Assembly: GCA_902776615.1 (NCBI GenBank) | Contig: CACYQU010000017.1 | Location: 1 to 36,454 of the forward strand | Origin: an uncultured bacterium | Lineage (GTDB): Bacteria; Verrucomicrobiota; Kiritimatiellia; RFP12; UBA1067 | Direction of reading: 5' to 3' | Length of the DNA stretch: 36,454 bases | Shown: in pieces, positions 24,565 through 32,433 of the stretch | How positions within the stretch are numbered: position 1 is the first letter of the stretch | How the letters are laid out: each line of letters starts with the position of its first letter | The notes under the pieces: model-generated | Told to the model about the DNA's origin: nothing | Database searches by the model: none | What the model saw: the letters and a program-made list of their open reading frames with translations, nothing else | Program-made: the position numbers and the translations under genes

Positions 24565-27500
24565 TTAGCGCATTATCAGCATCAATCCCTGCACACAAGG
24601 CTTAGCGTAGAGAACTCCGCCAATAACGCAAGTGTCAGCACGCGTAAAGTTTGCGCCAGCATTCCGCGCCTTGATCCGCGCAGGCACATTAATACTGCCC
24701 GACACCGCAGCGACGGGCGTCCAGCCAGACGGAGCTTCTTCGCCCTCGCCAAGCCTGAAGTCGATCGCCGCACGGTTGCCGAGAGTAAGGTTGCCGTCAA
24801 CGGAGAGGATCGAACCGTTGTTCGCAAGAACGACAGCATTGGTCACAATAAGATTGCCGGCGACGGCGCCGCTCGCGGCGATACGTGCGACTGTCGCACC
24901 GCTCGCGCCAAGATCGAGAACCGCGCCATCCGCAACTTCTACATAACTGGAAAGTGCATCGGCGTTCGCCGCGACGAGCGTACCAGCCTCGACCTTGGTG
25001 GGGCCGGTGTAGGTGTTCGCGCCGGAAAGCGCGAGCGTTCCTGCGCCCTTCTTCACAAGGCCGCCATCCGCCGCGCCATCGAGCGCGGGATCGGTCAACA
25101 GCGCCTGCGCGATTGTGTATGTCGCGCCGGCGGGGAGATCCGAGGTGTCGATAATCGCACCGCCAGCCGAGACGTGAGCCGTGGTAAGGCCCGAAAGCGT
25201 CCGCCCCGCAGCCGCGGCGTTCGGCGCAAATGTGCCGCCATTGAAGAACAGGCGCTGGACGGGCGTATAATCGACGGTCTGCACGATGTTAGCGGCCGAA
25301 AGGACGCCAGCGCGCAGAAAAACGCCGCCGTCTTGAATGTATGCAGCACCGACATTGTTTGTGCAACGCGAGAGGTCTATATCCCCGGCGACGGTCAGGC
25401 TGCCGCCGTTCACATTGAGGATCCCCTGCGGCGCCATTTGAGCGCCGTTGTAGTATGTGAGCGTCAAATTTCCACCGACAGACATCGACGCGCCGTCATT
25501 GACGGTTATCGTCGTCGCGTAGCCCTGGCGCGTCTGGTTGTAGCCCAGCTGCACATCGCCTGCGACGGAGAGCGACCCGCCGTTAAGCGTGATTTCAGCG
25601 CTGACGCGCCCGGACTGCGAATTGGAACCGCGATACATCGAGCGTAGCGTTGTAACGGACACTTCGCCGCCGCTTTGCACATAAGTCGCGATATGCTTTT
25701 CGCTGCTGTTGTCGCCATCGACCGGCTTATGGGCGAGGTGGAGCGTTCCGGCAGTTACGATGCCGTCAGTAACAAGAAGCGATTTGTTGGCCGTGGTGCC
25801 GCTGTCGCCGACGTAGATGTCGCCATAAACGGCATCGGCTGAAATTGTTTTCTCCACACTGCCATCTATCGTGAGGTCATCTTGCGCCAATGTAAGAACG
25901 AGCGCGGTATAACCATTATAGTCACCAGTATTGATTGCGACGGTTTCGGAGGAAATCGAGAAACCGGGCGGTGCCCTAAAGAGCGAGGTGTCGAGCGCAG
26001 GCGAAGCCGCCTGATAGACGAGCGCCGTATAGACGCCATCCGACACCGTGGAGTCGTCGTTCCAGTTGCCTGTAAATGCGACTTCGACGGGAGAGAGAAC
26101 GGACAGCGTGCCAGACACAGCAACGCCAGGCGCAGACACCGATTTAGTCGGGAGATCAAGCCTCACGGCTTCGGAAGCATCGTTCACGCCAATTGTCAAA
26201 TTCCCAATATTGACTGTCTGATTATCGTATGGGCGGAAGCGCGCACCGGGTTCAAGGACGAGGGACAACCCTCCAAATGCAGCGGCGTTTGGGGCGACGA
26301 TGCCGCCGTCTTCGACATGAATGCCGCCAGTAAGATTCGAGCCGGCGAAACGGCTACCGAAGCAGACGAGCGCCCGTTCGTCGCCCGTCGCCTTCACAGT
26401 GATGCCGCCGTCCGCGCCCGTGCAGGCCGGGTCGTGGTTTACTTTGCCCTGCAATGAACTGCGAACCCATTTCGTATAATCTTCAGGGCGTATCCATTTG
26501 CTCATGTCAATCGTCAGTCCGTTCGCGCCAACGACTGCCGTCTGAAAGTTGAGCAGATAGCGATTGGCATCACTTGGGCCAAACGCGAGAGGGTAGATTG
26601 TCCCGCCGTTGAAGTGGAACATGGCCGTCGCCTGTGCCTCGTTCGCGGCCGCGCCGGAAGTGACGCCGTTGATCTGATTCACGACCAGCGTTCCACCGTT
26701 GTTGAGGTAGAGGTGGAACGAGTTGCCGCTTGCGTTCACCGGGCGGATTGTGCCGCCGGAGGCATCAAGCGTCCCGCCGTTATCGATGGTGATAGAGCCG
26801 CCGGTCGTCGTGCCGTAGATGGGCGAAGCGGCAAGCGTCGCACCGCTGCCGATGGTAATGTCGCCGCTGACTTTGAGCGTGTCAACAAGCACCATATCGT
26901 CGGAGACGGCGAGCGGATAGGTAACTGATGCTGCGGCAATCGTCATTGAGAGCGTCGCCGTTTCGCCGCTCGTCGCCACAGAGAACGTGTAGGATTTGCC
27001 GCTCGTCGCAGTCGCGCACGACCAAGAGACGGTGCGGAGTGCGGCGGCGTAGGATGCAGGAACCTTCAGGACGGCGTATGAGCCATTGGTGTTCTTGGCT
27101 GTCGTCGAAGGGTCGTCGGAATTGTAGAGGGCAATCTTCGCACGGGATGGAAGTTCGATCGATCCCGAAACCGTCAAGGCATTGGCGCTCGACCCAAAGC
27201 CGAGAATCGCATCGTCTTCAAGAACAAGCGACGAAACCGTCTTAGCCGCGCCGCCATTTGAAAGAATGCTTCCGGCCTTGATGGTGACGACGGAACCGGA
27301 AGGAATGGTCCCGTCGGCATAAAGGAAGAGCTTGGACTGGTTCTTGAGTGTAGTCGGGCCGTTGTATGCATTGCCGGCGACATAGTAGCCCCACGCTCCG
27401 CCGTCAAACGTCACGCCGGCGGCCGTGCCCGAAGAGCCGGACGCCGCTTGCATTGCTTTGCGGATTTGCGCGACGACCGTCGATTCAGGCGTTCCCGAAA

Positions 27501-28428
27501 ATGTCACGCCGCCATCGCCGACGGAAAACGATGACACCGATTCTCTAATCCAGTTGAAGGCCGATGCGCCAGAGGAGTCGTTTGCGAGCGTTCCGCCATC
27601 GACGGAAAGCGTCGTGGAGGCGGAAGCACCATCGTACAGCGAGGCGAATCCGAACGTGCCGCCGTCGTGAACGCTGATTTCATTCACAGAGGATGCTCCA
27701 CCGCTGGCATGGATGTAGAAATTGCCGATGTTCCGCAAAGACGCGGTTCCGGCAATGTCGGTTCTGGCCGTGACCGGTCCGCCATTGTAACCGACGACGG
27801 AATTCTTTCCGCCAACGTCAAAAGTGCCGCCCGTCATCACAAGAACCGATTCGGTGTTCGCGGCATATCCGCGCTGGAAATTACCACCGCCACCTGTGAT
27901 GGCGCCTCCGCTCACGCGGAGCGTCGCCGACTTGCCAGACATCGTTCCAAGGTCGATGCGAGAACCGGACGTCACCGTTCCGCCGGAGATTTCCACGACG
28001 CCTTCGGAAATCGCCACTCCTGACTGGAAGTCGTTGCTTCCGGAGAGCGTCAGCGTACCGTCGCCGGCGAGGGTGAACGCGGCCGTTCCCGCGATGTTGC
28101 CGCCGAAGGAGCCACTGCCGCGGAGAGTTCCGCCGGAGACGGTGAATGTTCCTGTGCCGACTGGCGAAGGCCCGCCCGCCGGAATATCGCCCGTGAGGAT
28201 GAGCGTTCCGCCGGAGAGCGTCGTGCCGCCGGTATGCATATTGGAGGGGTTCAGCTTCACTGCGCCGGGTCCCGCGACTTCAACCGCAGTGTCGCCCGTA
28301 TAGAGCGAAAGCACGTTGGTCGTTACGCCTTCGGGCGGCGCAAGCGTTACCGCATCTGCAACCGCAGCCGAGTGAACCGCAGCAACTGCCGAAACCAATG
28401 CAAGAATGCGAACCTTTGAGAACATCAT
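24565..28428 (-). CDS. giant exported PATR (autotransporter-type) repeat protein
   Basis: A 1287-aa protein with a signal peptide (ILALVSAVAAVHSAAVADA). The body is a long beta-helix-like run rich in G, S, T and A, with motifs such as GTFTVSGGTLRGSG, LTLSGSNDFQSGVAISEG, and the classic PATR strand KKGAGTLALSGANTYTG near residue 1125. These are passenger-associated repeats of autotransporters. No C-terminal outer-membrane beta-barrel is present; the protein ends in GLMLIMR, close to the tail of the LamG-repeat protein. Attachment to the surface must therefore use another route (inference). GGAGGAG precedes the ATG at 28428. Promoter at 28458-28487. It is followed by the LdcA-like gene after three bases. 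Confidence 0.85.
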   Translation of the reverse strand: MMFSKVRILALVSAVAAVHSAAVADAVTLAPPEGVTTNVLSLYTGDTAVEVAGPGAVKLNPSNMHTGGTTLSGGTLILTGDIPAGGPSPVGTGTFTVSGGTLRGSGSFGGNIAGTAAFTLAGDGTLTLSGSNDFQSGVAISEGVVEISGGTVTSGSRIDLGTMSGKSATLRVSGGAITGGGGNFQRGYAANTESVLVMTGGTFDVGGKNSVVGYNGGPVTARTDIAGTASLRNIGNFYIHASGGASSVNEISVHDGGTFGFASLYDGASASTTLSVDGGTLANDSSGASAFNWIRESVSSFSVGDGGVTFSGTPESTVVAQIRKAMQAASGSSGTAAGVTFDGGAWGYYVAGNAYNGPTTLKNQSKLFLYADGTIPSGSVVTIKAGSILSNGGAAKTVSSLVLEDDAILGFGSSANALTVSGSIELPSRAKIALYNSDDPSTTAKNTNGSYAVLKVPASYAAALRTVSWSCATATSGKSYTFSVATSGETATLSMTIAAASVTYPLAVSDDMVLVDTLKVSGDITIGSGATLAASPIYGTTTGGSITIDNGGTLDASGGTIRPVNASGNSFHLYLNNGGTLVVNQINGVTSGAAANEAQATAMFHFNGGTIYPLAFGPSDANRYLLNFQTAVVGANGLTIDMSKWIRPEDYTKWVRSSLQGKVNHDPACTGADGGITVKATGDERALVCFGSRFAGSNLTGGIHVEDGGIVAPNAAAFGGLSLVLEPGARFRPYDNQTVNIGNLTIGVNDASEAVRLDLPTKSVSAPGVAVSGTLSVLSPVEVAFTGNWNDDSTVSDGVYTALVYQAASPALDTSLFRAPPGFSISSETVAINTGDYNGYTALVLTLAQDDLTIDGSVEKTISADAVYGDIYVGDSGTTANKSLLVTDGIVTAGTLHLAHKPVDGDNSSEKHIATYVQSGGEVSVTTLRSMYRGSNSQSGRVSAEITLNGGSLSVAGDVQLGYNQTRQGYATTITVNDGASMSVGGNLTLTYYNGAQMAPQGILNVNGGSLTVAGDIDLSRCTNNVGAAYIQDGGVFLRAGVLSAANIVQTVDYTPVQRLFFNGGTFAPNAAAAGRTLSGLTTAHVSAGGAIIDTSDLPAGATYTIAQALLTDPALDGAADGGLVKKGAGTLALSGANTYTGPTKVEAGTLVAANADALSSYVEVADGAVLDLGASGATVARIAASGAVAGNLIVTNAVVLANNGSILSVDGNLTLGNRAAIDFRLGEGEEAPSGWTPVAAVSGSINVPARIKARNAGANFTRADTCVIGGVLYAKPCVQGLMLIMR

Positions 28429-28457
28429 GATACATCTCCTCCTGATTTGATAATGCT

Positions 28458-28487
28458 ATTATAGCAAAATAGGCACTTCTGGCGCAA
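28458..28487 (-). promoter_or_regulatory. promoter of the PATR gene inside the upstream gene end
   Basis: Minus strand: -35 TTGCGC (28482-28487), 18-bp spacer, TGC-extended -10 TATAAT (28458-28463). The TAA stop of the endonuclease-GDPD gene (28459-28461) lies inside the hexamer. Confidence 0.65.
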
Positions 28488-30204
28488 GAGCGCGTGCCCA
28501 CACGAACGCATCGCGCCAGAAGTTGCTGGTGAAGCCCGTCGCGCCGAGATATGCGGCCTGGCGAAGATCGGCTGGCGAGTTTACGCCGTAGACGCGAAAC
28601 TCCAGTCCGGCGGAACGCACCGCGTTGGCGTCGGCGAGCGTCATCACATTTCTGGTCGTGTCGCATCCGGGGCAGAACACCTCGACATTCGCCGCCTTGC
28701 ATCGGTCGATCCACTCGCCGATGATGAACGGTTTGTCGCGCGGCAGAGCCGCGAGCCATACTGCGCGGTACTTTGGATATTTCGCCTTGAAGTCCTTGAG
28801 CGCATCGTACTGGAACGACGAAACGACAATATTCGCTTCGGTGAGTCCCGCCTTTCGGACTGCCGCGTCGAACAGGTCGGCGTATTGCGGCGAATAGCCC
28901 TTGATCTCCGCCTGCAGGACGCAATCTTTTGGAACGACAGCCAAGACATCGTCCAGGAGCGGAATCCTGTAGGGCCGGTCGAGCTTGTCCGCCGAGCCGA
29001 GGTCGAGCGTCGCGACGTCGTCGGGCGTGAGGTCGGCGACGCGCTTGGTGCAGCCTGTGTAGCGCTTCAGCTCTTTATCGGCGTGCATGCACACCATCTG
29101 TCCGGACTTTGTGTGGTGGAAATCGGTCTCGACCCAGCGCGCCCCGCTCTCGTATGCACGGCGTATCGCCTCGACGGTGTTCTGCGGGACGGATTTATCC
29201 CACATGCCGCGATGCGCGATGTCTATCATCTTGAGCGGCGCGGTTCGTGGCGGCGGCATGTCGAGCAAGAGGAAATCGACGACGACGGGCGAGTGGTCGG
29301 AAATGTGGATCGCCTCTTCGTCAATTACCACGTCATGACGCAACGCCTTTGCGCCGCGCAGGTCGAAAACCATGTGGTCGAGCATGTGATGTCCCTTTTC
29401 ACCCGCCTTTCCGACGCGTCCGCGGCAGCGCCCTTGTTCGTCGCGCACGAGCTTGCCGTGCTCTGACGGAATCTTCGACCGCACTGGCGCAACCTCGCCC
29501 GCGTCGGCGTATCCTGCGGCGGCAAATGCTTTCAGCGCAAGGGAACCGGCCTCGCAGTTCAGGTCGCCGCCGCCGATCACGGGAAGATCGCCCCATTTCG
29601 CGCGGACGGACGCGATGCGGTCCAAAACATGGCGCGCGTTCAGTTCGCGGATTGCGTCGGACTCCTCGCCGTTGCTTTGCCACCAGAAATGGGTCGCAAA
29701 GGCCATGAAGCGGCGTCCGTCGGTCTTGTCCTCAAGAACTGCCCATGTGAGGCTTTTCTCTACTTGAAGCGAAACATGGTAGAAATCCAACCCCGAATCA
29801 AGCAGGGAGAGGCGCGCTTTGCGGTACATTAGCGGCTCGTGATTCACCCAGTTTGCGCGGCGTTCCGATAGTTTCGCGCCGGCGCGCACGAGAGCAACGT
29901 CCTCGTCGCCGCGCACGACGCCATATTCCGTCATGTCGCTGAAGAGTCGGCTCTGCCACCAGCCGGCGTTCACCTCCTGCCACGAGATGACGTCCGGCGA
30001 CTGGTGTCGCACGACGGAGATTGCGCGGTCTTCGCGCTCGTCCGCGCTGAATCCGCCATATCCGGCTCCATAGATGTTGAACGACATGAACCGCAGCGGC
30101 TGAGCCACCGGTGCGGCAGATAAAGCCGCGCATGTCAGCGCAACGCCGACACATGCGCAACCAACGCGTTTGCTTGCCCTTCTGTTGGCCATACAATCTT
30201 TCAT
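28459..30204 (-). CDS. exported fusion: endonuclease/exonuclease/phosphatase domain plus GDPD
   Basis: A 581-aa protein with an N-terminal signal-like segment (VGCACVGVALTCAALSAAP). Residues about 35-310 are an EEP-fold domain: RFMSFNIYG, ISWQEVN, IGGGDLNCEAG, LDHMVFDLR and the catalytic ISDHSPVVVDF. Residues about 325-575 are a glycerophosphodiester phosphodiesterase: DIAHRGMW, the metal site VETDFHHTKSG with the following His in VCMHAD, LQAEIKGY, and a TIM-barrel end (VYGVNSPADLRQA). The usual PENT motif reads PQNT. The start at 30204 is chosen by the signal peptide and the -10 seven bases upstream; an upstream in-frame extension to 30318 is not credible. Likely exported phosphodiester scavenging; substrates unknown. 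Confidence 0.82.
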   Translation of the reverse strand: MKDCMANRRASKRVGCACVGVALTCAALSAAPVAQPLRFMSFNIYGAGYGGFSADEREDRAISVVRHQSPDVISWQEVNAGWWQSRLFSDMTEYGVVRGDEDVALVRAGAKLSERRANWVNHEPLMYRKARLSLLDSGLDFYHVSLQVEKSLTWAVLEDKTDGRRFMAFATHFWWQSNGEESDAIRELNARHVLDRIASVRAKWGDLPVIGGGDLNCEAGSLALKAFAAAGYADAGEVAPVRSKIPSEHGKLVRDEQGRCRGRVGKAGEKGHHMLDHMVFDLRGAKALRHDVVIDEEAIHISDHSPVVVDFLLLDMPPPRTAPLKMIDIAHRGMWDKSVPQNTVEAIRRAYESGARWVETDFHHTKSGQMVCMHADKELKRYTGCTKRVADLTPDDVATLDLGSADKLDRPYRIPLLDDVLAVVPKDCVLQAEIKGYSPQYADLFDAAVRKAGLTEANIVVSSFQYDALKDFKAKYPKYRAVWLAALPRDKPFIIGEWIDRCKAANVEVFCPGCDTTRNVMTLADANAVRSAGLEFRVYGVNSPADLRQAAYLGATGFTSNFWRDAFVWARALAPEVPILL

Positions 30205-30211
30205 GCCCCAT

Positions 30212-30217
30212 ATTGTA
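30212..30217 (-). promoter_or_regulatory. -10 of the endonuclease-GDPD gene
   Basis: The minus strand reads TAGTACAAT with the hexamer TACAAT at 30212-30217, seven bases before the ATG at 30204. No -35 or Shine-Dalgarno is seen. Probably leaderless, with less support than the other cases because the hexamer is imperfect. Confidence 0.45.
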
Positions 30218-30376
30218 CTATATTCTTCCGTCGGCCGTCTATGCGCGATTCTCAACCTGCAAGAATTTCCATCCCATGATATTTTCACGCAGAGGCAGAG
30301 TTTGCCGGGAACTTCCAACCGTCGGCCGCAGCTGTCTTTGACGCAAACCGCACTGAAGTTTTTAGCGTCGATTAGC

Positions 30377-31594
30377 CTATCTCCATTCAGCCAGAAATTC
30401 CGGGAGATAGCGATGGACTATGCCTGAATGCGAAAAATCCATCTTGTCCAGCGAAAGCACCATCTTCGGATACTGATCCGGAACGGCCATGAGTGCAGAG
30501 AACTCCCGCTCCCGCGTTTCTTCGCTTTCCATGACGTACGCAACCTGTACATACATGCGGTTTTCGCCCTTCTCGCAGACGAAGTCAACCTCCTTCTCCT
30601 TCACGCGCCCGATCCTCACATCGTAGCCCCTGCGCAGGAACTCCTGATAGACGATGGCCTCCAGCGTCCTGTCGATATCCCGCATGGCGTTTCCCCCGAC
30701 AACCGCACGGCGCATTCCGTGGTCGGCGGCATATACCTTCTCATCAACGGACAGAATCCGTTTCCCCATCAGGTCTTCGCGCTTGACGGAGTTGATCAGA
30801 AAAGCCTCTTCGCCAAAGCGGAGATAGTTCATCACAGTGTCGAACGCGACGGCTCTACGCTCGCTCTTAAGGTATCGCTGTATGCTCGCCGCCGAGAACA
30901 CGTGTCCAGACTCGCTCATCGCATACCCGATTATCCGCTCAAGGAGATCGACATCGCGTATCTTGTGACGGCGGACAATGTCCTTGAGAAGGATAGAAGA
31001 ATACAGATCGGCAAGGTATTCTCTTGAAGGCTCTTCCCGATAGCCGAGATGCGCCAGAAACGGCATCCCGCCAGATTTTAGATATGCGTCAAAGGCAGCG
31101 CCACTGTCTTTGCCGGGCTGCACCTCCAAAAACTCGCGGAATGAAAACGGCGATACCTTTATCTCGACAAAGCGTCCCGTAAGATATGTCGCAAGCTCTC
31201 CTGAAAGCAGTTTTGAGTTGGAAACTGTTACATACAGATCGATGAAATCTCTCGTCCGTAGCGAATTGACGCACTTCTCCCATTCCTCAACGTCGCTGAT
31301 TTCGTCGAGGAACACGTATGTCTTGGAAGGCTTGTTGGCGTCCGCCGTCTTGACCACATAGTCGTGTAAAACACCTTTCTGCAAGAAGTGTCTGTTCTCG
31401 TCCTCTTCAAGATTGACATACAGGTATTTCCCGGCAGGGTCGATTTCACGGAGAATCATATCCCTTATCTGCTCCATAAGAACAGATTTACCGCTTCTGC
31501 GCAGCCCCGTCAGGACCTTTACAATGTCAAGCCGGACAAATGGCCGCACTTTTTCAAGGAAATCTCTTCGTATTACCATCTGGCGACTTTCCAT
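30377..31594 (-). CDS. AAA ATPase with DUF4143-type C-terminus
   Basis: A 405-aa protein of the AAA_14/DUF4143 family. VKVLTGLRRSGKSVLMEQI is the Walker A segment (near residue 35), TYVFLDEISDVEEWEKCVNSLR the Walker B and sensor region, then VTVSNSKLLSGELATYLTGRF. The C-terminal half has the DUF4143 signature of a restriction-endonuclease-like fold (DVRIGRVKEKEVDFVCEKGENRMYVQV resembles a PD-(D/E)xK core; E and VDF, then K/Q positions are visible). Such proteins are common accessory genes of unknown role. The start region is duplicated: GAAAGTCGCCAGATG occurs twice in tandem, giving ATG codons at 31594 and 31579. AAAGGA precedes the first. Promoter at 31629-31657. Confidence 0.85.
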   Translation of the reverse strand: MESRQMVIRRDFLEKVRPFVRLDIVKVLTGLRRSGKSVLMEQIRDMILREIDPAGKYLYVNLEEDENRHFLQKGVLHDYVVKTADANKPSKTYVFLDEISDVEEWEKCVNSLRTRDFIDLYVTVSNSKLLSGELATYLTGRFVEIKVSPFSFREFLEVQPGKDSGAAFDAYLKSGGMPFLAHLGYREEPSREYLADLYSSILLKDIVRRHKIRDVDLLERIIGYAMSESGHVFSAASIQRYLKSERRAVAFDTVMNYLRFGEEAFLINSVKREDLMGKRILSVDEKVYAADHGMRRAVVGGNAMRDIDRTLEAIVYQEFLRRGYDVRIGRVKEKEVDFVCEKGENRMYVQVAYVMESEETREREFSALMAVPDQYPKMVLSLDKMDFSHSGIVHRYLPEFLAEWR

Positions 31595-31628
31595 CTGGCG
31601 ACTTTCCTTTCTTGCCGTTACGCGACGT

Positions 31629-31657
31629 ATTATATCAAACTTATAATCGAATCGCAA
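31629..31657 (-). promoter_or_regulatory. promoter of the DUF4143 ATPase gene
   Basis: Minus strand: -35 TTGCGA (31652-31657), 17-bp spacer, TGA-extended -10 TATAAT (31629-31634). The leader of about 30 nt carries AAAGGA. Confidence 0.6.
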
Positions 31658-31795
31658 TGGCAAGACGCGCATATATTAGATTATAAGTTGAACAACTGAC
31701 GAGCACCGCAGAGAAACTCTCTTAAGGGCCAGAAACTTTCAATGTTTCCGCGAAGCCATGCAATTCCGAATTTCATTTTCGAAATTACACGGCTC

Positions 31796-31831
31796 TCTTG
31801 GCCTGCATCTTGCCGCTCGCCGCGAACTTCG
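31796..31831 (-). repeat. 36-bp copy of internal nifJ sequence
   Basis: Bases 31796-31831 match 34680-34715 inside nifJ at 35 of 36 positions, in the same orientation. In nifJ the segment encodes KFAASGKVQAK; here a short minus frame from the ATG at 31844 reads MYSKFAASGKMQAKRAV and stops. It lies just downstream of the 58-aa gene. Chance is very unlikely at this length. Confidence 0.85.
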
Positions 31832-31869
31832 AATACATGATTGCGATGCCTGTGAAATCAGGCAGAATG

Positions 31870-32046
31870 TTAAACTGTTTTGATGGTCGACATCTTTTCG
31901 CCCACATGCTGCTTAGTAGCTGGCTTCAACTTGCGAATAAAATCCACGGTCTTGTCGCAAAGTTTCACCACAGCATAGGCCGCCCCTGCAACGGAGGACA
32001 CAAGTACCGCCCATGTCTTTACCGACTCCTTCATATCTTCTTCCAT
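31870..32046 (-). CDS. 58-aa predicted membrane protein (cassette gene 3)
   Basis: Not recognised. ATG at 32046 overlaps the stop of the upstream 128-aa gene (TGATG), so translation is coupled. The peptide runs MEEDMKESVKTW, then a hydrophobic helix AVLVSSVAGAAYAVVKLC (about residues 13-30), then a basic end with KTVDFIRKLKP and KQHVGEKMSTIKTV. A single membrane-spanning helix with a short acidic N-terminus and a basic C-terminus is plausible. It could be a membrane effector, a holin-like peptide or an anchor for the other two products. It was found by reading the strand directly, since it is very short. Confidence 0.6.
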   Translation of the reverse strand: MEEDMKESVKTWAVLVSSVAGAAYAVVKLCDKTVDFIRKLKPATKQHVGEKMSTIKTV

Positions 32047-32432
32047 CACGCTTCTTTCATTATTTCCATGAAGCGACTGTATTCCGCTTTATCATCAATA
32101 TAATAAACATTCCCATCGCGGAAACGGACAGACGGATAATGTTTAAGTTTTTCTGATTCACTGGGTTCCCTAATCGCCGCTAATATCCCTTTCACGATAC
32201 CACCGGCGACACGCCACCAAGTTGCAGATTTGGCGTCAGGCACGATGGGCTCGTCTTTCTGCTCTTCTGGGAAATCCCCGCAGACCTCCTCCACGTCACC
32301 TATCCAGAATGACTTTACCTCATGGCAAAGTGTCTCCTTGTGGTAGTCAGACGTAGCCCGATACTCATGTTTTACGTATGCCAGACGTAAGTTCTCGACC
32401 CATCTGTTTTCAGCATGAAACCTGTTAGCCAT
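32046..32432 (-). CDS. unknown 128-aa protein (cassette gene 2)
   Basis: Not recognised. The start at 32432 lies one base after the stop of gene 1, in a coupled arrangement; an upstream open frame is ignored because it overlaps gene 1. The first half (NRFHAENRWVENLRLAYVK, KETLCHEVKSFWIGD) is soluble with many aromatic residues. A short amphipathic or hydrophobic stretch, TWWRVAGGIVKGILAAI, is near residues 75-91. The C-terminal part (HYPSVRFRDGNVYYIDD, then YSRFMEIMKEA) looks like a small beta-alpha module. Membrane association is possible. No catalytic motif seen. Confidence 0.65.
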   Translation of the reverse strand: MANRFHAENRWVENLRLAYVKHEYRATSDYHKETLCHEVKSFWIGDVEEVCGDFPEEQKDEPIVPDAKSATWWRVAGGIVKGILAAIREPSESEKLKHYPSVRFRDGNVYYIDDKAEYSRFMEIMKEA

Positions 32433-32433
32433 T

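Noticed and set aside
24550..25647. Plus-strand open frame of 365 codons
   Set aside because: Antisense to the PATR protein gene; arginine-rich translation typical of a shadow frame.
31798..32103. 101-codon plus-strand ORF
   Set aside because: Antisense to the 58-aa membrane protein gene, which is translationally coupled to the preceding gene.
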